Shown here: piece after piece, positions 1-6,312 of the stretch
Position numbering within the stretch: the first letter of the stretch is position 1
How the letters are laid out: the number at the start of each line of letters is the position of its first letter
Virus record (IMG/VR): IMGVR_UViG_3300030106_000952
Coordinates: 1-22,890 of that record
From: a virus
Reading direction: 5' to 3' (one strand)
Length of the DNA: 22,890 nt
Translations under genes and position numbers: made by a program
Notes under the pieces: model-generated
The model's database searches: none
Seen by the model: the letters and a program-made list of their open reading frames with translations, nothing else
Told to the model about the DNA's origin: nothing

Positions 1-5
1 AGAAA

Positions 6-641
6 ATGTCCTCTAGTTTTGTAGATAAACTTAACGATGCTATGGACGAAAATATGGAAGATTGGTCGCCAAATCTTGTCGGCAAGGTTTCACAAGAATT
101 AAAATTTACAAAAGAATTAGACCAGATTTGGGCAAAAGAAATGGGTCCTTTTTTAATGAAATATCAAAGTCACGCTGAATTATATACTTCTTTGGGTAAA
201 AGAAATATACAACCTGATATTTTTGAATATAGAATAGATGTAACAAGTGGATGGTTTGTTCGTCAGTTTGAAAATGAGTATAATCCAATTCATGTTCATT
301 TAGGTTCTTATCTATCCTGTGTAGGGTATTTAAAATTGCCTGACGGCATAGAAAAAGAGTGGGAAGAAGACTATAAAGATCACCATCCCTCTAATGGTCA
401 TATACAATTTGTTTATGGTCATGCAGCCAATCACACGGGTTCAAATTTTTTAGCTAAACCACAAGTAGGAGATTTTTATGTTTTTCCTGCTCATTTGCAT
501 CATTGTGTCTATCCATTTAAAACAAAAGGGGAAAGAAGATCTTTTAGTGTTAATTTTACCATAGCTGCTTCTTATAAAGATAAATCAATGGAAGCTAAGT
601 CCTATGCAGAACAAGAAGAAGAAATGAGTGTTAAAAAATAA
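6..641 (+). CDS. Putative 2OG-Fe(II) oxygenase (phage type)
   Basis: A 211-residue protein resembling the 2OG-Fe(II)_Oxy_5 type of 2-oxoglutarate and iron-dependent dioxygenase common in marine phages. Seen: a first ligand region with NPIHVH at residues 93-98 followed by a SYLSCVGYLKLP strand, then a distal block with FPAHLHH (160-166) and ERRSFSVNF (176-184), where His166 (or 163/165) would be the distal metal ligand and Arg177/178 would bind 2-oxoglutarate. The HxH rather than HxD in the first motif fits my memory of this subfamily, where H-x-H-P is usual. The family hydroxylates proteins, small molecules or nucleic acids; the substrate here is unknown. The ATG is five bases from the window edge, so its Shine-Dalgarno cannot be judged. 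The stop overlaps the next start (TAATG). Confidence 0.82.
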   Translation: MSSSFVDKLNDAMDENMEDWSPNLVGKVSQELKFTKELDQIWAKEMGPFLMKYQSHAELYTSLGKRNIQPDIFEYRIDVTSGWFVRQFENEYNPIHVHLGSYLSCVGYLKLPDGIEKEWEEDYKDHHPSNGHIQFVYGHAANHTGSNFLAKPQVGDFYVFPAHLHHCVYPFKTKGERRSFSVNFTIAASYKDKSMEAKSYAEQEEEMSVKK

Positions 642-847
642 TGTGGTTATCAATGGTTTTAGTATGTTCTTCACCTTTTGCAGATACTTGTAATGTTATG
701 ATGGATATTGAAAAAATGCACGAAACTGAAATAAATTGTTTTAAAAGTGGCAATATTCAAGTAAAATACCTTTCTGAAAATCCTGTAGTTTATTATGCAA
801 TACCGTTATGTCAAAAAATAAAAATAGATTTAGGTAAAAAAATATGA
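641..847 (+). CDS. Small putative exported Cys-containing protein
   Basis: A 68-residue protein of unknown function. Its first 14 residues are hydrophobic and end in PFA followed by Asp-Thr-Cys, which looks like a short signal peptide with an Ala cleavage site, although no Lys/Arg precedes the hydrophobic stretch. Three cysteines remain after the putative cleavage, allowing a disulphide in the periplasm. No convincing lipobox is seen. It lies between the oxygenase and the holin, overlapping both (TAATG upstream, ATGA downstream), so it is translated with the lysis block. A spanin-like or superinfection-exclusion role is possible from position and export, but nothing in the sequence proves either. 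Confidence 0.7.
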   Translation: MWLSMVLVCSSPFADTCNVMMDIEKMHETEINCFKSGNIQVKYLSENPVVYYAIPLCQKIKIDLGKKI

Positions 848-1245
848 GTTTGTTAACTACACTTATAGAGCCTGCTACTAAATTATTAGACAAAGTTATA
901 GAGGACAAAGATCAAAAAGCCAAATTAGCCCACGAATTAGCTACTATGGCTGATAAATTAGCCCATGAGCAACAACTCGCACAAATGGCAATTAATAAGG
1001 AAGAGGCTGCTTCTGGTAGCCTTTTTAAAGGTGGTTGGCGTCCTTTCGTTGGTTGGGTCTGTGGGGTTGCTTTTTGCTATCACTTTATTATTCAGCCTGT
1101 TATTATTTTTATAGTCGCATTGACGGGCATAATTATACCTGATTTGCCAAGTTTTAACATGAATACACTTCTTACCGTTCTTGGAGGACTTTTGGGAATC
1201 GGAGGATTAAGAACGTATGAAAAGCAGAAAGGACTGACAAAATGA
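844..1245 (+). CDS. Holin, GTA/phage 3-TM holin family
   Basis: A 133-residue protein with the layout of the GTA_holin_3TM group. An N-terminal amphipathic helix rich in Lys, Glu and Gln (residues 8-55) is followed by the hallmark Lys-Gly-Gly-Trp-Arg-Pro segment (about 62-67), hydrophobic stretches at about 67-78, 80-97 and 105-122, and a short basic tail. The role is to permeabilise the inner membrane at the end of infection and let endolysin reach the cell wall. The endolysin lies about 1 kb downstream on the same strand. The start overlaps the preceding stop (ATGA), and the stop overlaps the next start in the same way. Confidence 0.88.
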   Translation: MSLLTTLIEPATKLLDKVIEDKDQKAKLAHELATMADKLAHEQQLAQMAINKEEAASGSLFKGGWRPFVGWVCGVAFCYHFIIQPVIIFIVALTGIIIPDLPSFNMNTLLTVLGGLLGIGGLRTYEKQKGLTK

Positions 1246-1463
1246 GAAGACAGGCTACCCCAAGGGGATTAACTTATTTTAGAAATGGTGGTTCAGCATC
1301 AAAAAAATCAAAAGGAAGTAAAATTTGTCCAGAAGGTAAAGCTTGGGCTAAAAGAACTTTTGATACCTACCCCTCTGCTTATGCTAACTTGGCTGCTTCA
1401 AAATATTGTAAAGATCCGAACTATGCAAAAAAAGCAAAAGGTGGTAAAAGAAAGGGTAGGTAA
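1242..1463 (+). CDS. Small basic conserved marine-phage protein
   Basis: A 73-residue, very Lys/Arg-rich protein. The core CPEGKAWAKRTFDTYPSAYA (residues 29-48) followed by ASKYCKDPNYAK is a pattern I recognise from small proteins of marine phages, and its function is unknown. Two cysteines (29 and 56) could pair or bind metal. The N-terminal YFRNGGSASKK carries the GG motif that recurs in several other proteins of this window. The C-terminus is a run of Lys/Gly/Arg, suggesting nucleic-acid contact. It overlaps the holin stop (ATGA) and the next start (TAATG), so it is translationally coupled. An overlapping +1-frame reading at 1285-1470 is a shadow of this gene. Confidence 0.75.
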   Translation: MRRQATPRGLTYFRNGGSASKKSKGSKICPEGKAWAKRTFDTYPSAYANLAASKYCKDPNYAKKAKGGKRKGR

Positions 1464-1843
1464 TGGGTGAATTAAAAGAATGGGTTAAACAAAAATGGGT
1501 AAGGATAGGAACAGATGGTGAAATTAAAGGTCCTTGCGGTACTTCAAAGGATAAAAAAAATCCTGACAGGTGTCTTCCTTTGGCGAAAGCCAGAAGTCTC
1601 TCCAAAGAAGAAAGAGCAAAAACCGCCCGCAAAAAGAAAGCAGCAGGCAAAAAGGGGCAGACCGTCGTTAAAAACACGAAAAAAGCAGAAGTAAAATTTG
1701 CTAAAGACGGTGGTGCAATAGAGTATACTAAAGCCAAACGACCGTTTAGAAACAACTATAAAAACGGTGGTATTGTTGCTAGAGGCTGTGGTGTAATTAT
1801 GGCTGATCGCAGAAAAAAAACCAAAGGTTCTGTAAGTGCTTAG
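1463..1843 (+). CDS. DUF5872-like basic protein
   Basis: A 126-residue basic protein. Its N-terminal half contains KWVRIGTDGEIKGPCGTSKD and NPDRCLPLAKARSL, a conserved pattern I associate with DUF5872 in phages and some environmental bacteria; the function is uncharacterised. The middle is nearly all Lys, Ala and Gly. The C-terminal part has FAKDGGAIEYTKA and YKNGGIVARGCG followed by Met-Ala-Asp-Arg-Arg-Lys-Lys-Thr-Lys, a tail that recurs at the ends of small marine-phage proteins. The charge and low complexity suggest nucleic-acid binding or packaging, which is inference. Its TAG stop is part of the TAGGAG Shine-Dalgarno of the next gene. Confidence 0.78.
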   Translation: MGELKEWVKQKWVRIGTDGEIKGPCGTSKDKKNPDRCLPLAKARSLSKEERAKTARKKKAAGKKGQTVVKNTKKAEVKFAKDGGAIEYTKAKRPFRNNYKNGGIVARGCGVIMADRRKKTKGSVSA

Positions 1844-1852
1844 GAGTATATT

Positions 1853-2104
1853 ATGTCTATAACATACAGAGGTGAAAGGTTTTCAGGGTATAACAAACCC
1901 AAAAGAACGCCTGGAAAAAATAAAAAATTTGCTGTATTAGCAAAACAAGGGGACCAAGTTAAATTAATCAGATATGGCGATCCAAACATGAAAATAAAAA
2001 AGAGTAGCCCAGATCGTCGTAAATCTTTTAGAGCAAGACATAAGTGTGACACGGACCCGCCAAGCAAACTTACTGCAAGATACTGGAGTTGTAAAAAATG
2101 GTAA
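1853..2104 (+). CDS. Small conserved phage protein, Cys/Trp-rich C-terminus
   Basis: An 83-residue basic protein conserved, as far as I recognise it, across marine phages including cyanophages. Seen: an N-terminal YNKPKRTPGKNKKFAVLAK stretch, a central LIRYGDPNMKIKK, and a C-terminal FRARHKCDTDPPSKLTARYW followed by SCKKW. Together these read like a compact beta-rich module with a His-Cys...Cys set that could bind zinc. In some phages I recall a similar module next to or fused with head-maturation proteins, so a structural or capsid-associated role is possible but unproven. The start is set by TAGGAG about 8 bases upstream. Confidence 0.78.
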   Translation: MSITYRGERFSGYNKPKRTPGKNKKFAVLAKQGDQVKLIRYGDPNMKIKKSSPDRRKSFRARHKCDTDPPSKLTARYWSCKKW

Positions 2105-2118
2105 AATCACCATTTTAC
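2095..2118 (+). promoter_or_regulatory. Two alternative hairpins over a small-ORF start
   Basis: AAAATGGT at 2095-2102 pairs perfectly with ACCATTTT at 2109-2116 (8 bp, 6-nt loop). A competing hairpin pairs GTAAAAT (2101-2107) with ATTTTAC (2112-2118), giving 7 bp and a CACC loop. Both use 2112-2116, so they exclude each other. The first would bury the ATG at 2098. They could tune initiation of the 38-codon ORF, but both are AU-rich and may be weak. Confidence 0.35.
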
Positions 2119-2214
2119 GTTACAAACAAAGATATATGGGGCAAAGAAGGATGCCTGTTGAAAGAATTAAATATCATCCCAGAAGAGTTAAAAGGAGCCG
2201 ATTATGACGTTTAA
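2098..2214 (+). CDS. Possible 38-residue protein
   Basis: A short open frame starting MVKSPFYVTNKDIWGKEGCL and ending KGADYDV. It exactly fills the only gap between the 83-residue protein, whose last codons it overlaps, and the endolysin, whose first 11 bases it overlaps. The composition is protein-like (mixed charge, Trp, Tyr, Cys, Pro), unlike random AT-rich frames, and a gene here fits the tight tiling of the region. No strong Shine-Dalgarno precedes it, so it may rely on translational coupling. The function is unknown. Confidence 0.5.
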   Translation: MVKSPFYVTNKDIWGKEGCLLKELNIIPEELKGADYDV

Positions 2215-2659
2215 ATTATCGCAAAGATCGTTAGATAAACTAAAAGGTGTAAACGACGATTTAGTTTATATCACCCAAGATGCCATAGGTCTTTCTAAGG
2301 TGGATTTCGGAGTTTATTATGGTTTGAGGACCGAGGCCGAGCAGAAAGAACTTTTTGAATCGGGCGCCAGTAAAACCATGAAATCTAAACACCTTACAGG
2401 TCATGCCGTAGATCTCATGGCTTATGTTGGCTCGAAAGGATCTTGGGCTTTGAATCTGTATGACGATATTGCTGACGCAATGGCTCAAGCTGCCAGAAAC
2501 AATAACGTAGGATTACGATGGGGTGCAGCATGGCATATACCCGATATAAGAGATTGGGATGGCACGATGGAAGAGGCCATGAACTCCTATATTGATTTAA
2601 GACGCTCGGAAGGCAGACGCCCATTTATAGATGCAGTTCATTTCGAGCTTGTTGTATAA
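2204..2659 (+). CDS. Endolysin, M15 L-alanyl-D-glutamate/D-Ala-D-Ala peptidase
   Basis: A 151-residue zinc peptidase of the VanY/M15 type (Peptidase_M15_4), as in T5-like endolysins. Seen: YYGLRTEAEQKELF (38-51), the counterpart of the family's G-x-R-S...Q..L; the zinc motif SKHLTGHAVD (61-70) with His63 and Asp70; LRWGAAWHIPDIRDW (104-118); and DAVHFEL (143-149) with Asp143 as likely catalytic acid and His146 as third zinc ligand. The Asp-to-His spacing of three matches T5 endolysin. It would cleave the peptide stems of host peptidoglycan. There is no signal peptide, so it depends on a holin. AAAGGAG lies about 7 bases upstream of the ATG. Confidence 0.92.
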   Translation: MTFKLSQRSLDKLKGVNDDLVYITQDAIGLSKVDFGVYYGLRTEAEQKELFESGASKTMKSKHLTGHAVDLMAYVGSKGSWALNLYDDIADAMAQAARNNNVGLRWGAAWHIPDIRDWDGTMEEAMNSYIDLRRSEGRRPFIDAVHFELVV

Positions 2660-2679
2660 ATATATAAGGTTTTATAGGA

Positions 2680-2877
2680 ATGACTGAGATTTATCTTGCA
2701 GAAGCGATTTTTCGTGTTATAAGGGAAAGACGCAACATACTTCAAGATGCACTGGTTTTTGGTGAAGTTAAGAATATGGAGCATTATAGAGAGATAATCG
2801 GGGGCTTAAAAAGCCTTGAACACATTGAACAGGAACTCAAGAGCCTGCTAGATAAACAGGAGCAAGTCGATGACTAA
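2680..2877 (+). CDS. Small helical protein of unknown function
   Basis: A 65-residue acidic, mostly helical protein. Residues 5-30 and 34-62 look like two amphipathic helices (IFRVIRERRNILQDAL, then GGLKSLEHIEQELKSLLDK), giving a coiled-coil hairpin. Similar small proteins precede the head genes of other marine phages, without known function. A weak TATAGGA precedes the ATG. Its last codons overlap the first eight bases of the co-chaperonin gene, and it also carries that gene's AGGAG Shine-Dalgarno (2858-2862). Confidence 0.75.
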   Translation: MTEIYLAEAIFRVIRERRNILQDALVFGEVKNMEHYREIIGGLKSLEHIEQELKSLLDKQEQVDD

Positions 2878-3229
2878 AGAAGACAACGAAAGTTTGTTAG
2901 AAAGAATGCCAACACCGACAGGTTGGCGAATTTTGATACTTCCACATAAAGGTAAAGGAAAAACTGAGGGCGGTGTAGTGTTGCCCGATCAGGTTGTAGA
3001 TCAACATAATGTTTCTACACAGGTTGGTTACGTACTTAAAATAGGTGATTTAGCTTATAAAGATAAAGAAAAATTTCCAACAGGCCCTTGGTGTAAAGAA
3101 AAAGATTGGGTTATGTTTGCCCGATACGCAGGTTCTCGCTTTTTTATAGAAGGCGGTGAAGTTAGAATTTTGAATGATGACGAAATTCTATCAACTATAG
3201 CAGATCCAGAAGACATATTAAATTTTTAG
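2870..3229 (+). CDS. GroES-like co-chaperonin (Cpn10)
   Basis: A 119-residue protein that fits the GroES fold. Seen: TPTGWRILILPHK (15-27) as the first beta strand, the mobile-loop equivalent KTEGGVVLPDQ (31-41) with hydrophobic V36-V37-L38 in place of the GroES Ile-Val-Leu that docks onto GroEL, a central GYVLKIGDLAYKDKEKFPTG segment, and VMFARYAGSRFFIEGGEVRI (111-130 nucleotide-wise near 3109-3170) followed by LNDDEILSTI, the usual end of the domain. It probably caps host GroEL and helps fold capsid protein, as T4 gp31 does. No GroEL gene is present. Its place just before the scaffold and capsid genes supports a head-folding role. Confidence 0.86.
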   Translation: MTKEDNESLLERMPTPTGWRILILPHKGKGKTEGGVVLPDQVVDQHNVSTQVGYVLKIGDLAYKDKEKFPTGPWCKEKDWVMFARYAGSRFFIEGGEVRILNDDEILSTIADPEDILNF

Positions 3230-3238
3230 GAAGTAACA

Positions 3239-4111
3239 ATGGCAGAAAAAGAAGATCAAGTACCCTTAGATGTAGTAGAGCAGAATGATACAGAGGTTGA
3301 GGTTAAAGAACCTGAACAGAAAGAATTAGCCTTAGAGCCACAAACGGATGACGTAAAAGAAGATCAGTTTGATAAAGCAGAAAGTGCTACACAAAAAAGA
3401 ATTGATAAGCTGACACGTAAAATGCGTGAAGCGGAAAGACGAGAGCAAGAAGCTATTAAATATGCTCAAAACGTCAAAAGTGAAAATGACAACATAAAAA
3501 ATAGATTGAATAGTTTAGATCAGCATTATGTTTCTGAATATTCGACAAGAGTAGCTTCTCAAATAGCTGAGGCTGAAAAAGAATTAGAAAAGGCAATGGA
3601 GCTTTCTGATTCAAAAGCTGTTGTAGAAGCGCAACGCAAAATTACGGCGTTAGCTATTGAAAATGACAGAGCCAACCAAGCAAAAATGCAACAGGAAAGA
3701 CAAAGAAAACAAGAAGAAATGATGGCTCAACAGCCTGTACAGCAACAACAAGTTGCTCAACAGCCAAGAAGACCAGACCCAAAAGCAGAGCAATGGGCTA
3801 CAAAAAATGAGTGGTTTGGTCAAGATGAGGCTATGACTTACGCAGCTTTTGGTATACATAAAAAATTAGTTGAGCAAGAAGGATTTGACCCGCAGACAGA
3901 TGAGTACTATAATGAACTTGATCGACAAATGGCGGAAACATTTCCGCAGAGGTTAAACGGAGGAAGTAAACGTCCCGTCCAAACGGTTGCTTCTGTATCA
4001 CGCACTACTGGACGCACAAATAGAAAGGTTAGACTCTCCCCTAGCCAAGTTGCAATAGCAAAGAAGTTGGGAGTGCCACTTGAAGAATACGCGAAATACG
4101 TGAAGGAGTAA
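3239..4111 (+). CDS. Putative capsid scaffolding protein
   Basis: A 290-residue, highly charged protein with the features of a scaffold. An acidic disordered N-terminus (1-45) is followed by a long coiled coil rich in Glu, Lys, Arg and Gln (about 50-160), a Gln/Pro-rich linker (about 160-178), a short folded patch around EWFGQDEAMTYAAFGIHKK, and a basic C-terminal helix LSPSQVAIAKKLGVPLEEYA. The last motif (SP.Q..IAKKLG...EEYA) is common at the ends of phage scaffold proteins, where a basic helix binds the capsid protein. It lies three genes before the major capsid protein. The TAG stop of the preceding gene is part of its Shine-Dalgarno (TAGGAAG). Confidence 0.8.
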   Translation: MAEKEDQVPLDVVEQNDTEVEVKEPEQKELALEPQTDDVKEDQFDKAESATQKRIDKLTRKMREAERREQEAIKYAQNVKSENDNIKNRLNSLDQHYVSEYSTRVASQIAEAEKELEKAMELSDSKAVVEAQRKITALAIENDRANQAKMQQERQRKQEEMMAQQPVQQQQVAQQPRRPDPKAEQWATKNEWFGQDEAMTYAAFGIHKKLVEQEGFDPQTDEYYNELDRQMAETFPQRLNGGSKRPVQTVASVSRTTGRTNRKVRLSPSQVAIAKKLGVPLEEYAKYVKE

Positions 4112-4116
4112 TTAAA

Positions 4117-4593
4117 ATGAACGATAACACTAATAATTCTGAAATTAAGAGGACTCCTCGCGCGAACTTAACGAGAGAGAAGACGGCTGTGCGTAAGCCG
4201 TGGGCTCCTCCCTCTATGTTAGATGCACCGCCTGCTCCAACTGGTTTTAAACACCGTTGGATTAGAACGGAAGCTAGAGGTTTTGATGACTCAAAGAATA
4301 TGAGTGCAAGACTAAGAGAAGGATGGGAACCTGTGAGAGCAGACGAATATCCTGATTTTGAGCTTCCAATCGTCAATTCAGGTAAATACGAGGGTGTATT
4401 TGGCGTAGGTGGTCTGATTTTGGCTAGGATACCAGAGGAAACTGTGAAAGAAAGAGAGGACTACTTTAGAAGAAAAAGTAGCGATCAAATGGAAGCAGTG
4501 GATGCGGATCTTATGCGTGAAAATCAACATTCAACCATGACGATTAATAAACCTGATCGTCAGTCACGTGTAACTTTTGGTGGTCCAAAATAG
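4117..4593 (+). CDS. Conserved head-region protein
   Basis: A 158-residue protein of unknown function, located between scaffold and capsid genes and familiar from marine phages in the same position. Seen: a disordered basic N-terminus with Pro-rich KPWAPPSMLDAPPAPTGFKH (28-47), a folded stretch with RWIRTEARGFDDSKNMSARL and REGWEPVRADEYPDF, then GVFGVGGLILARIPEETVKE, a charged helix, and a C-terminus ending in RVTFGGPK. Context suggests a minor head or connector-associated component. The spacing from the scaffold is 5 bases, with AAGGAG in front of the start. Confidence 0.72.
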   Translation: MNDNTNNSEIKRTPRANLTREKTAVRKPWAPPSMLDAPPAPTGFKHRWIRTEARGFDDSKNMSARLREGWEPVRADEYPDFELPIVNSGKYEGVFGVGGLILARIPEETVKEREDYFRRKSSDQMEAVDADLMRENQHSTMTINKPDRQSRVTFGGPK

Positions 4594-4611
4594 GACTGCC
4601 TTTTAGGACTT

Positions 4612-4618
4612 AGGAGGT
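4612..4618 (+). promoter_or_regulatory. Full-length Shine-Dalgarno for the decoration-like gene
   Basis: AGGAGGT lies 7 bases before the ATG at 4626 and is the longest anti-16S match I see in the window. Most other genes here use shorter versions such as GGAG, AGGA or GAGG. This suggests high translation of the following gene, as expected for a virion protein made in many copies. Confidence 0.75.
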
Positions 4619-4625
4619 CTAAAAC

Positions 4626-5276
4626 ATGGCTAATCAAGAAACAGCCTTTGGTCTTCGTCCTATCGGGCTTGTTGGAAGCGCTACAAATTCAACTGGAACA
4701 ACCCAGTATGAGATTGCTTCTGACAATACTAATGCTTTGTTCAATGGTGCTATCGTTGTACCAACCTCAGCAGGGGTAATTGACCAAGCAGGTGCTACAA
4801 GTGGTGGCACTACACAGGCATTAGGTGTTCTGATGGGAGTTGAGTACGTTGACTCAACGACAAAGAAAACAACATTTTTAAACTACTGGCCTGGATCTAA
4901 CAGCGTAAGCGTCGATACAAATCACCCTGTAAAAGCGTTTGTAGCTGATAATCCTAATCAGTTATTTAAAGTTGCCTCTGACGCAACACTAACCGATAGA
5001 GCAACAGCTTTGACTGCGGTCTTTGCTAATGCTTCTTTAGGCACTTCTGCTCGTACAGGTTCAACTGATACGGGAAGAGCAAATGGTGCTTTATCTGTTA
5101 GTTCAATTGCAACAACAGCAACGCTTCCGTTGAGAATTGTGGGAATAATGGATGATGAAGCAAACAGTGATTTCACTGCTGCGGGTATTCCTCTTATTGT
5201 TCGACTCAATGCTCATTTCAATGCACCGACCAGTCGATTTGATTCGCAGACCACTGCGACTTCGACAGGCATATAA
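4626..5276 (+). CDS. Putative capsid decoration/stabilising protein
   Basis: A 216-residue, beta-rich, Ala/Thr/Ser-rich protein lying directly before the major capsid gene. The start ANQETAFGLRPIGLVGSATN (2-21) followed by a T-x-Y-x-I-A strand is a pattern I recognise in many marine phages as a capsid-associated protein. Residues about 60-110 (ALGVLMGVEYVDS, FLNYWPGSNSVSVDTNHPVK, AFVADNPNQLFKVAS) look like a small beta barrel, and the end contains LRIVGIMDDEANSDFTAAGI. The position between scaffold and capsid and the strong AGGAGGT ribosome site both point to an abundant head decoration protein, by analogy with lambda gpD, though I do not see homology to gpD. Confidence 0.74.
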   Translation: MANQETAFGLRPIGLVGSATNSTGTTQYEIASDNTNALFNGAIVVPTSAGVIDQAGATSGGTTQALGVLMGVEYVDSTTKKTTFLNYWPGSNSVSVDTNHPVKAFVADNPNQLFKVASDATLTDRATALTAVFANASLGTSARTGSTDTGRANGALSVSSIATTATLPLRIVGIMDDEANSDFTAAGIPLIVRLNAHFNAPTSRFDSQTTATSTGI

Positions 5277-5290
5277 AGAGGGTATGAAAT

Positions 5291-6196
5291 ATGGCTATAT
5301 CTCGCGCACAACTAGCGAAAGAGCTTGAACCTGGACTTAATGCTTTATTTGGTCTTGAGTATGATCGTTACGATGCAGAACATGCAGAAATCTACGACGA
5401 AGAAGCTTCTGACAGAGCCTTCGAAGAAGAAGTAATGCTTTCTGGTTTCGGGACTGCACCTGTCAAGGCAGAGGGCTCCGCCATCTCTTTTGACGATGCT
5501 CAAGAAACCTTTACTGCACGTTATACACATGAAACTATTGCTCTTGCTTTCAGTATTACTGAAGAGGCTATTGAAGATAATCTTTATGATCGTCTTGCTT
5601 CCAGATATACAAAAGCTTTGGCTAGATCCATGTCTCAAACTAAGCAAATAAAGGCAGCAGCTATTTTAAACAATGCGTTTAGTACAACCTCACCAGTAGG
5701 TGACGGGGCTGCTCTTTGTTCTTCTTCTCACCCTGCAATATCAGGTAATCAGAGAAACTTGCTTTCAACAGCAGCCGATCTGAATGAGACTTCTTTAGAG
5801 CAAATGCTTATTGACATAGCAGGTCTAACAGACGAGCGTGGTTTGAAAATCGCTGTACGTGGTATGAAACTGATTATTCCAAAAGAACTTCAGTTTATTG
5901 CGGAGAGAGTTATTAACTCTAATCTTCGCCCTGGTACTGCTGACAACGATATCAATGCCAATAAGAGCATGGGTATGCTTCCAGAGGGAGCGGTAGTAAA
6001 TCACTTTTTAACTGATACTGACGCTTTCTTTATTAAGACAGACGCTCCAAATGGTTTTAAATACTTTAATAGATCACCTATTAAAACAGCAATGGAAGGG
6101 GATTTCGATACCTCTAACATGCGATTTAAAGCTAGAGAAAGATACTCCTTTGGTGTATCTGACTGGAGATGTGTTTTCGGAACACCAGGAGCTTAA
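5291..6196 (+). CDS. Major capsid protein, Mu gpT-like HK97 fold
   Basis: A 301-residue protein matching the Mu-like_gpT major head subunit family. Seen: an N-terminal LAKELEPGLNALFGLEYDRY, a long acidic helix, the segment GTAPVKAEGSAISFDDAQET (54-73 approximately), TARYTHETIALAFSITEEAI where the P-domain begins, a long helix LASRYTKALARSMSQTKQIK, the loop with GDGAALCSSSHPAISG, and KLIIPKELQFIAERVINSNL. The C-terminus ends in KARERYSFGVSDWRCVFGTPGA (the last strand of the fold), typical of the family. It forms the icosahedral shell. It is preceded by scaffold and decoration-like genes and followed by a strong terminator. Confidence 0.9.
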   Translation: MAISRAQLAKELEPGLNALFGLEYDRYDAEHAEIYDEEASDRAFEEEVMLSGFGTAPVKAEGSAISFDDAQETFTARYTHETIALAFSITEEAIEDNLYDRLASRYTKALARSMSQTKQIKAAAILNNAFSTTSPVGDGAALCSSSHPAISGNQRNLLSTAADLNETSLEQMLIDIAGLTDERGLKIAVRGMKLIIPKELQFIAERVINSNLRPGTADNDINANKSMGMLPEGAVVNHFLTDTDAFFIKTDAPNGFKYFNRSPIKTAMEGDFDTSNMRFKARERYSFGVSDWRCVFGTPGA

Positions 6197-6208
6197 TTTA
6201 AAAATAAT

Positions 6209-6240
6209 AAAAGGCGACACTTGTCGCCTTTTATTTTTTA
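6209..6240 (+). terminator. Intrinsic terminator after the capsid gene
   Basis: AAAAGGCGAC (6209-6218) pairs with GTCGCCTTTT (6223-6232) around an ACTT loop (6219-6222), followed by the T-rich TTATTTTTT. It begins 12 bases after the capsid stop. It would cut read-through into the downstream genes and set a high capsid-to-tail transcript ratio. Confidence 0.92.
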
Positions 6241-6263
6241 TTGTATAGTCCCAATATTAACTT

Positions 6264-6292
6264 CTGACAATCGCATGGTGTGATTGACAATA
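6264..6292 (+). promoter_or_regulatory. Possible sigma70-type promoter with 7-bp direct repeat
   Basis: The largest gap in the window (6197-6312) follows the terminator. It holds CTGACA (6264-6269) and, after 17 bases, GACAAT (6287-6292), a plausible -35/-10 pair with start near 6299, just ahead of the AGGAGA at 6301. The same bases form a direct repeat TGACAAT at 6265-6271 and 6285-6291 (20-bp period), which could instead be a protein-binding site. The -10 match is only 4 of 6. Confidence 0.3.
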
Positions 6293-6312
6293 GCCAAGAC
6301 AGGAGATTAGAC

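Noticed and set aside
1285-1470. Overlapping 61-codon + frame inside the 73-residue gene
   Set aside because: The other frame carries the conserved CPEGKAWAKRTFDTYPSAYA pattern and joins neighbours by overlapping start and stop codons.
1384-1755. 123-codon minus-strand frame
   Set aside because: It opposes two conserved + strand genes, is rich in Phe/Leu as expected from antisense of Lys-rich AT-rich sequence, and has no ribosome site or family resemblance.
4041-4376. 111-codon minus-strand frame
   Set aside because: It overlaps the scaffold end and the next gene, all other genes are on the + strand, and I see no recognisable motif.
6051-6248. 65-codon + frame across the capsid end
   Set aside because: It runs through the terminator hairpin and lies in a different frame from the conserved capsid C-terminus.
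6284-6289. Perfect TTGACA as a -35 box
   Set aside because: No acceptable -10 hexamer lies 16-18 bases downstream (it would fall in AGGAGATTAGACATG). The CTGACA/GACAAT pair was kept only as a weak candidate.
6280-6312. Upstream GTG start for the jelly-roll-like protein
   Set aside because: AGGAGA is ideally placed for the ATG at 6313; a start at 6280 would put the ribosome site inside the gene, and no good site precedes the GTG.
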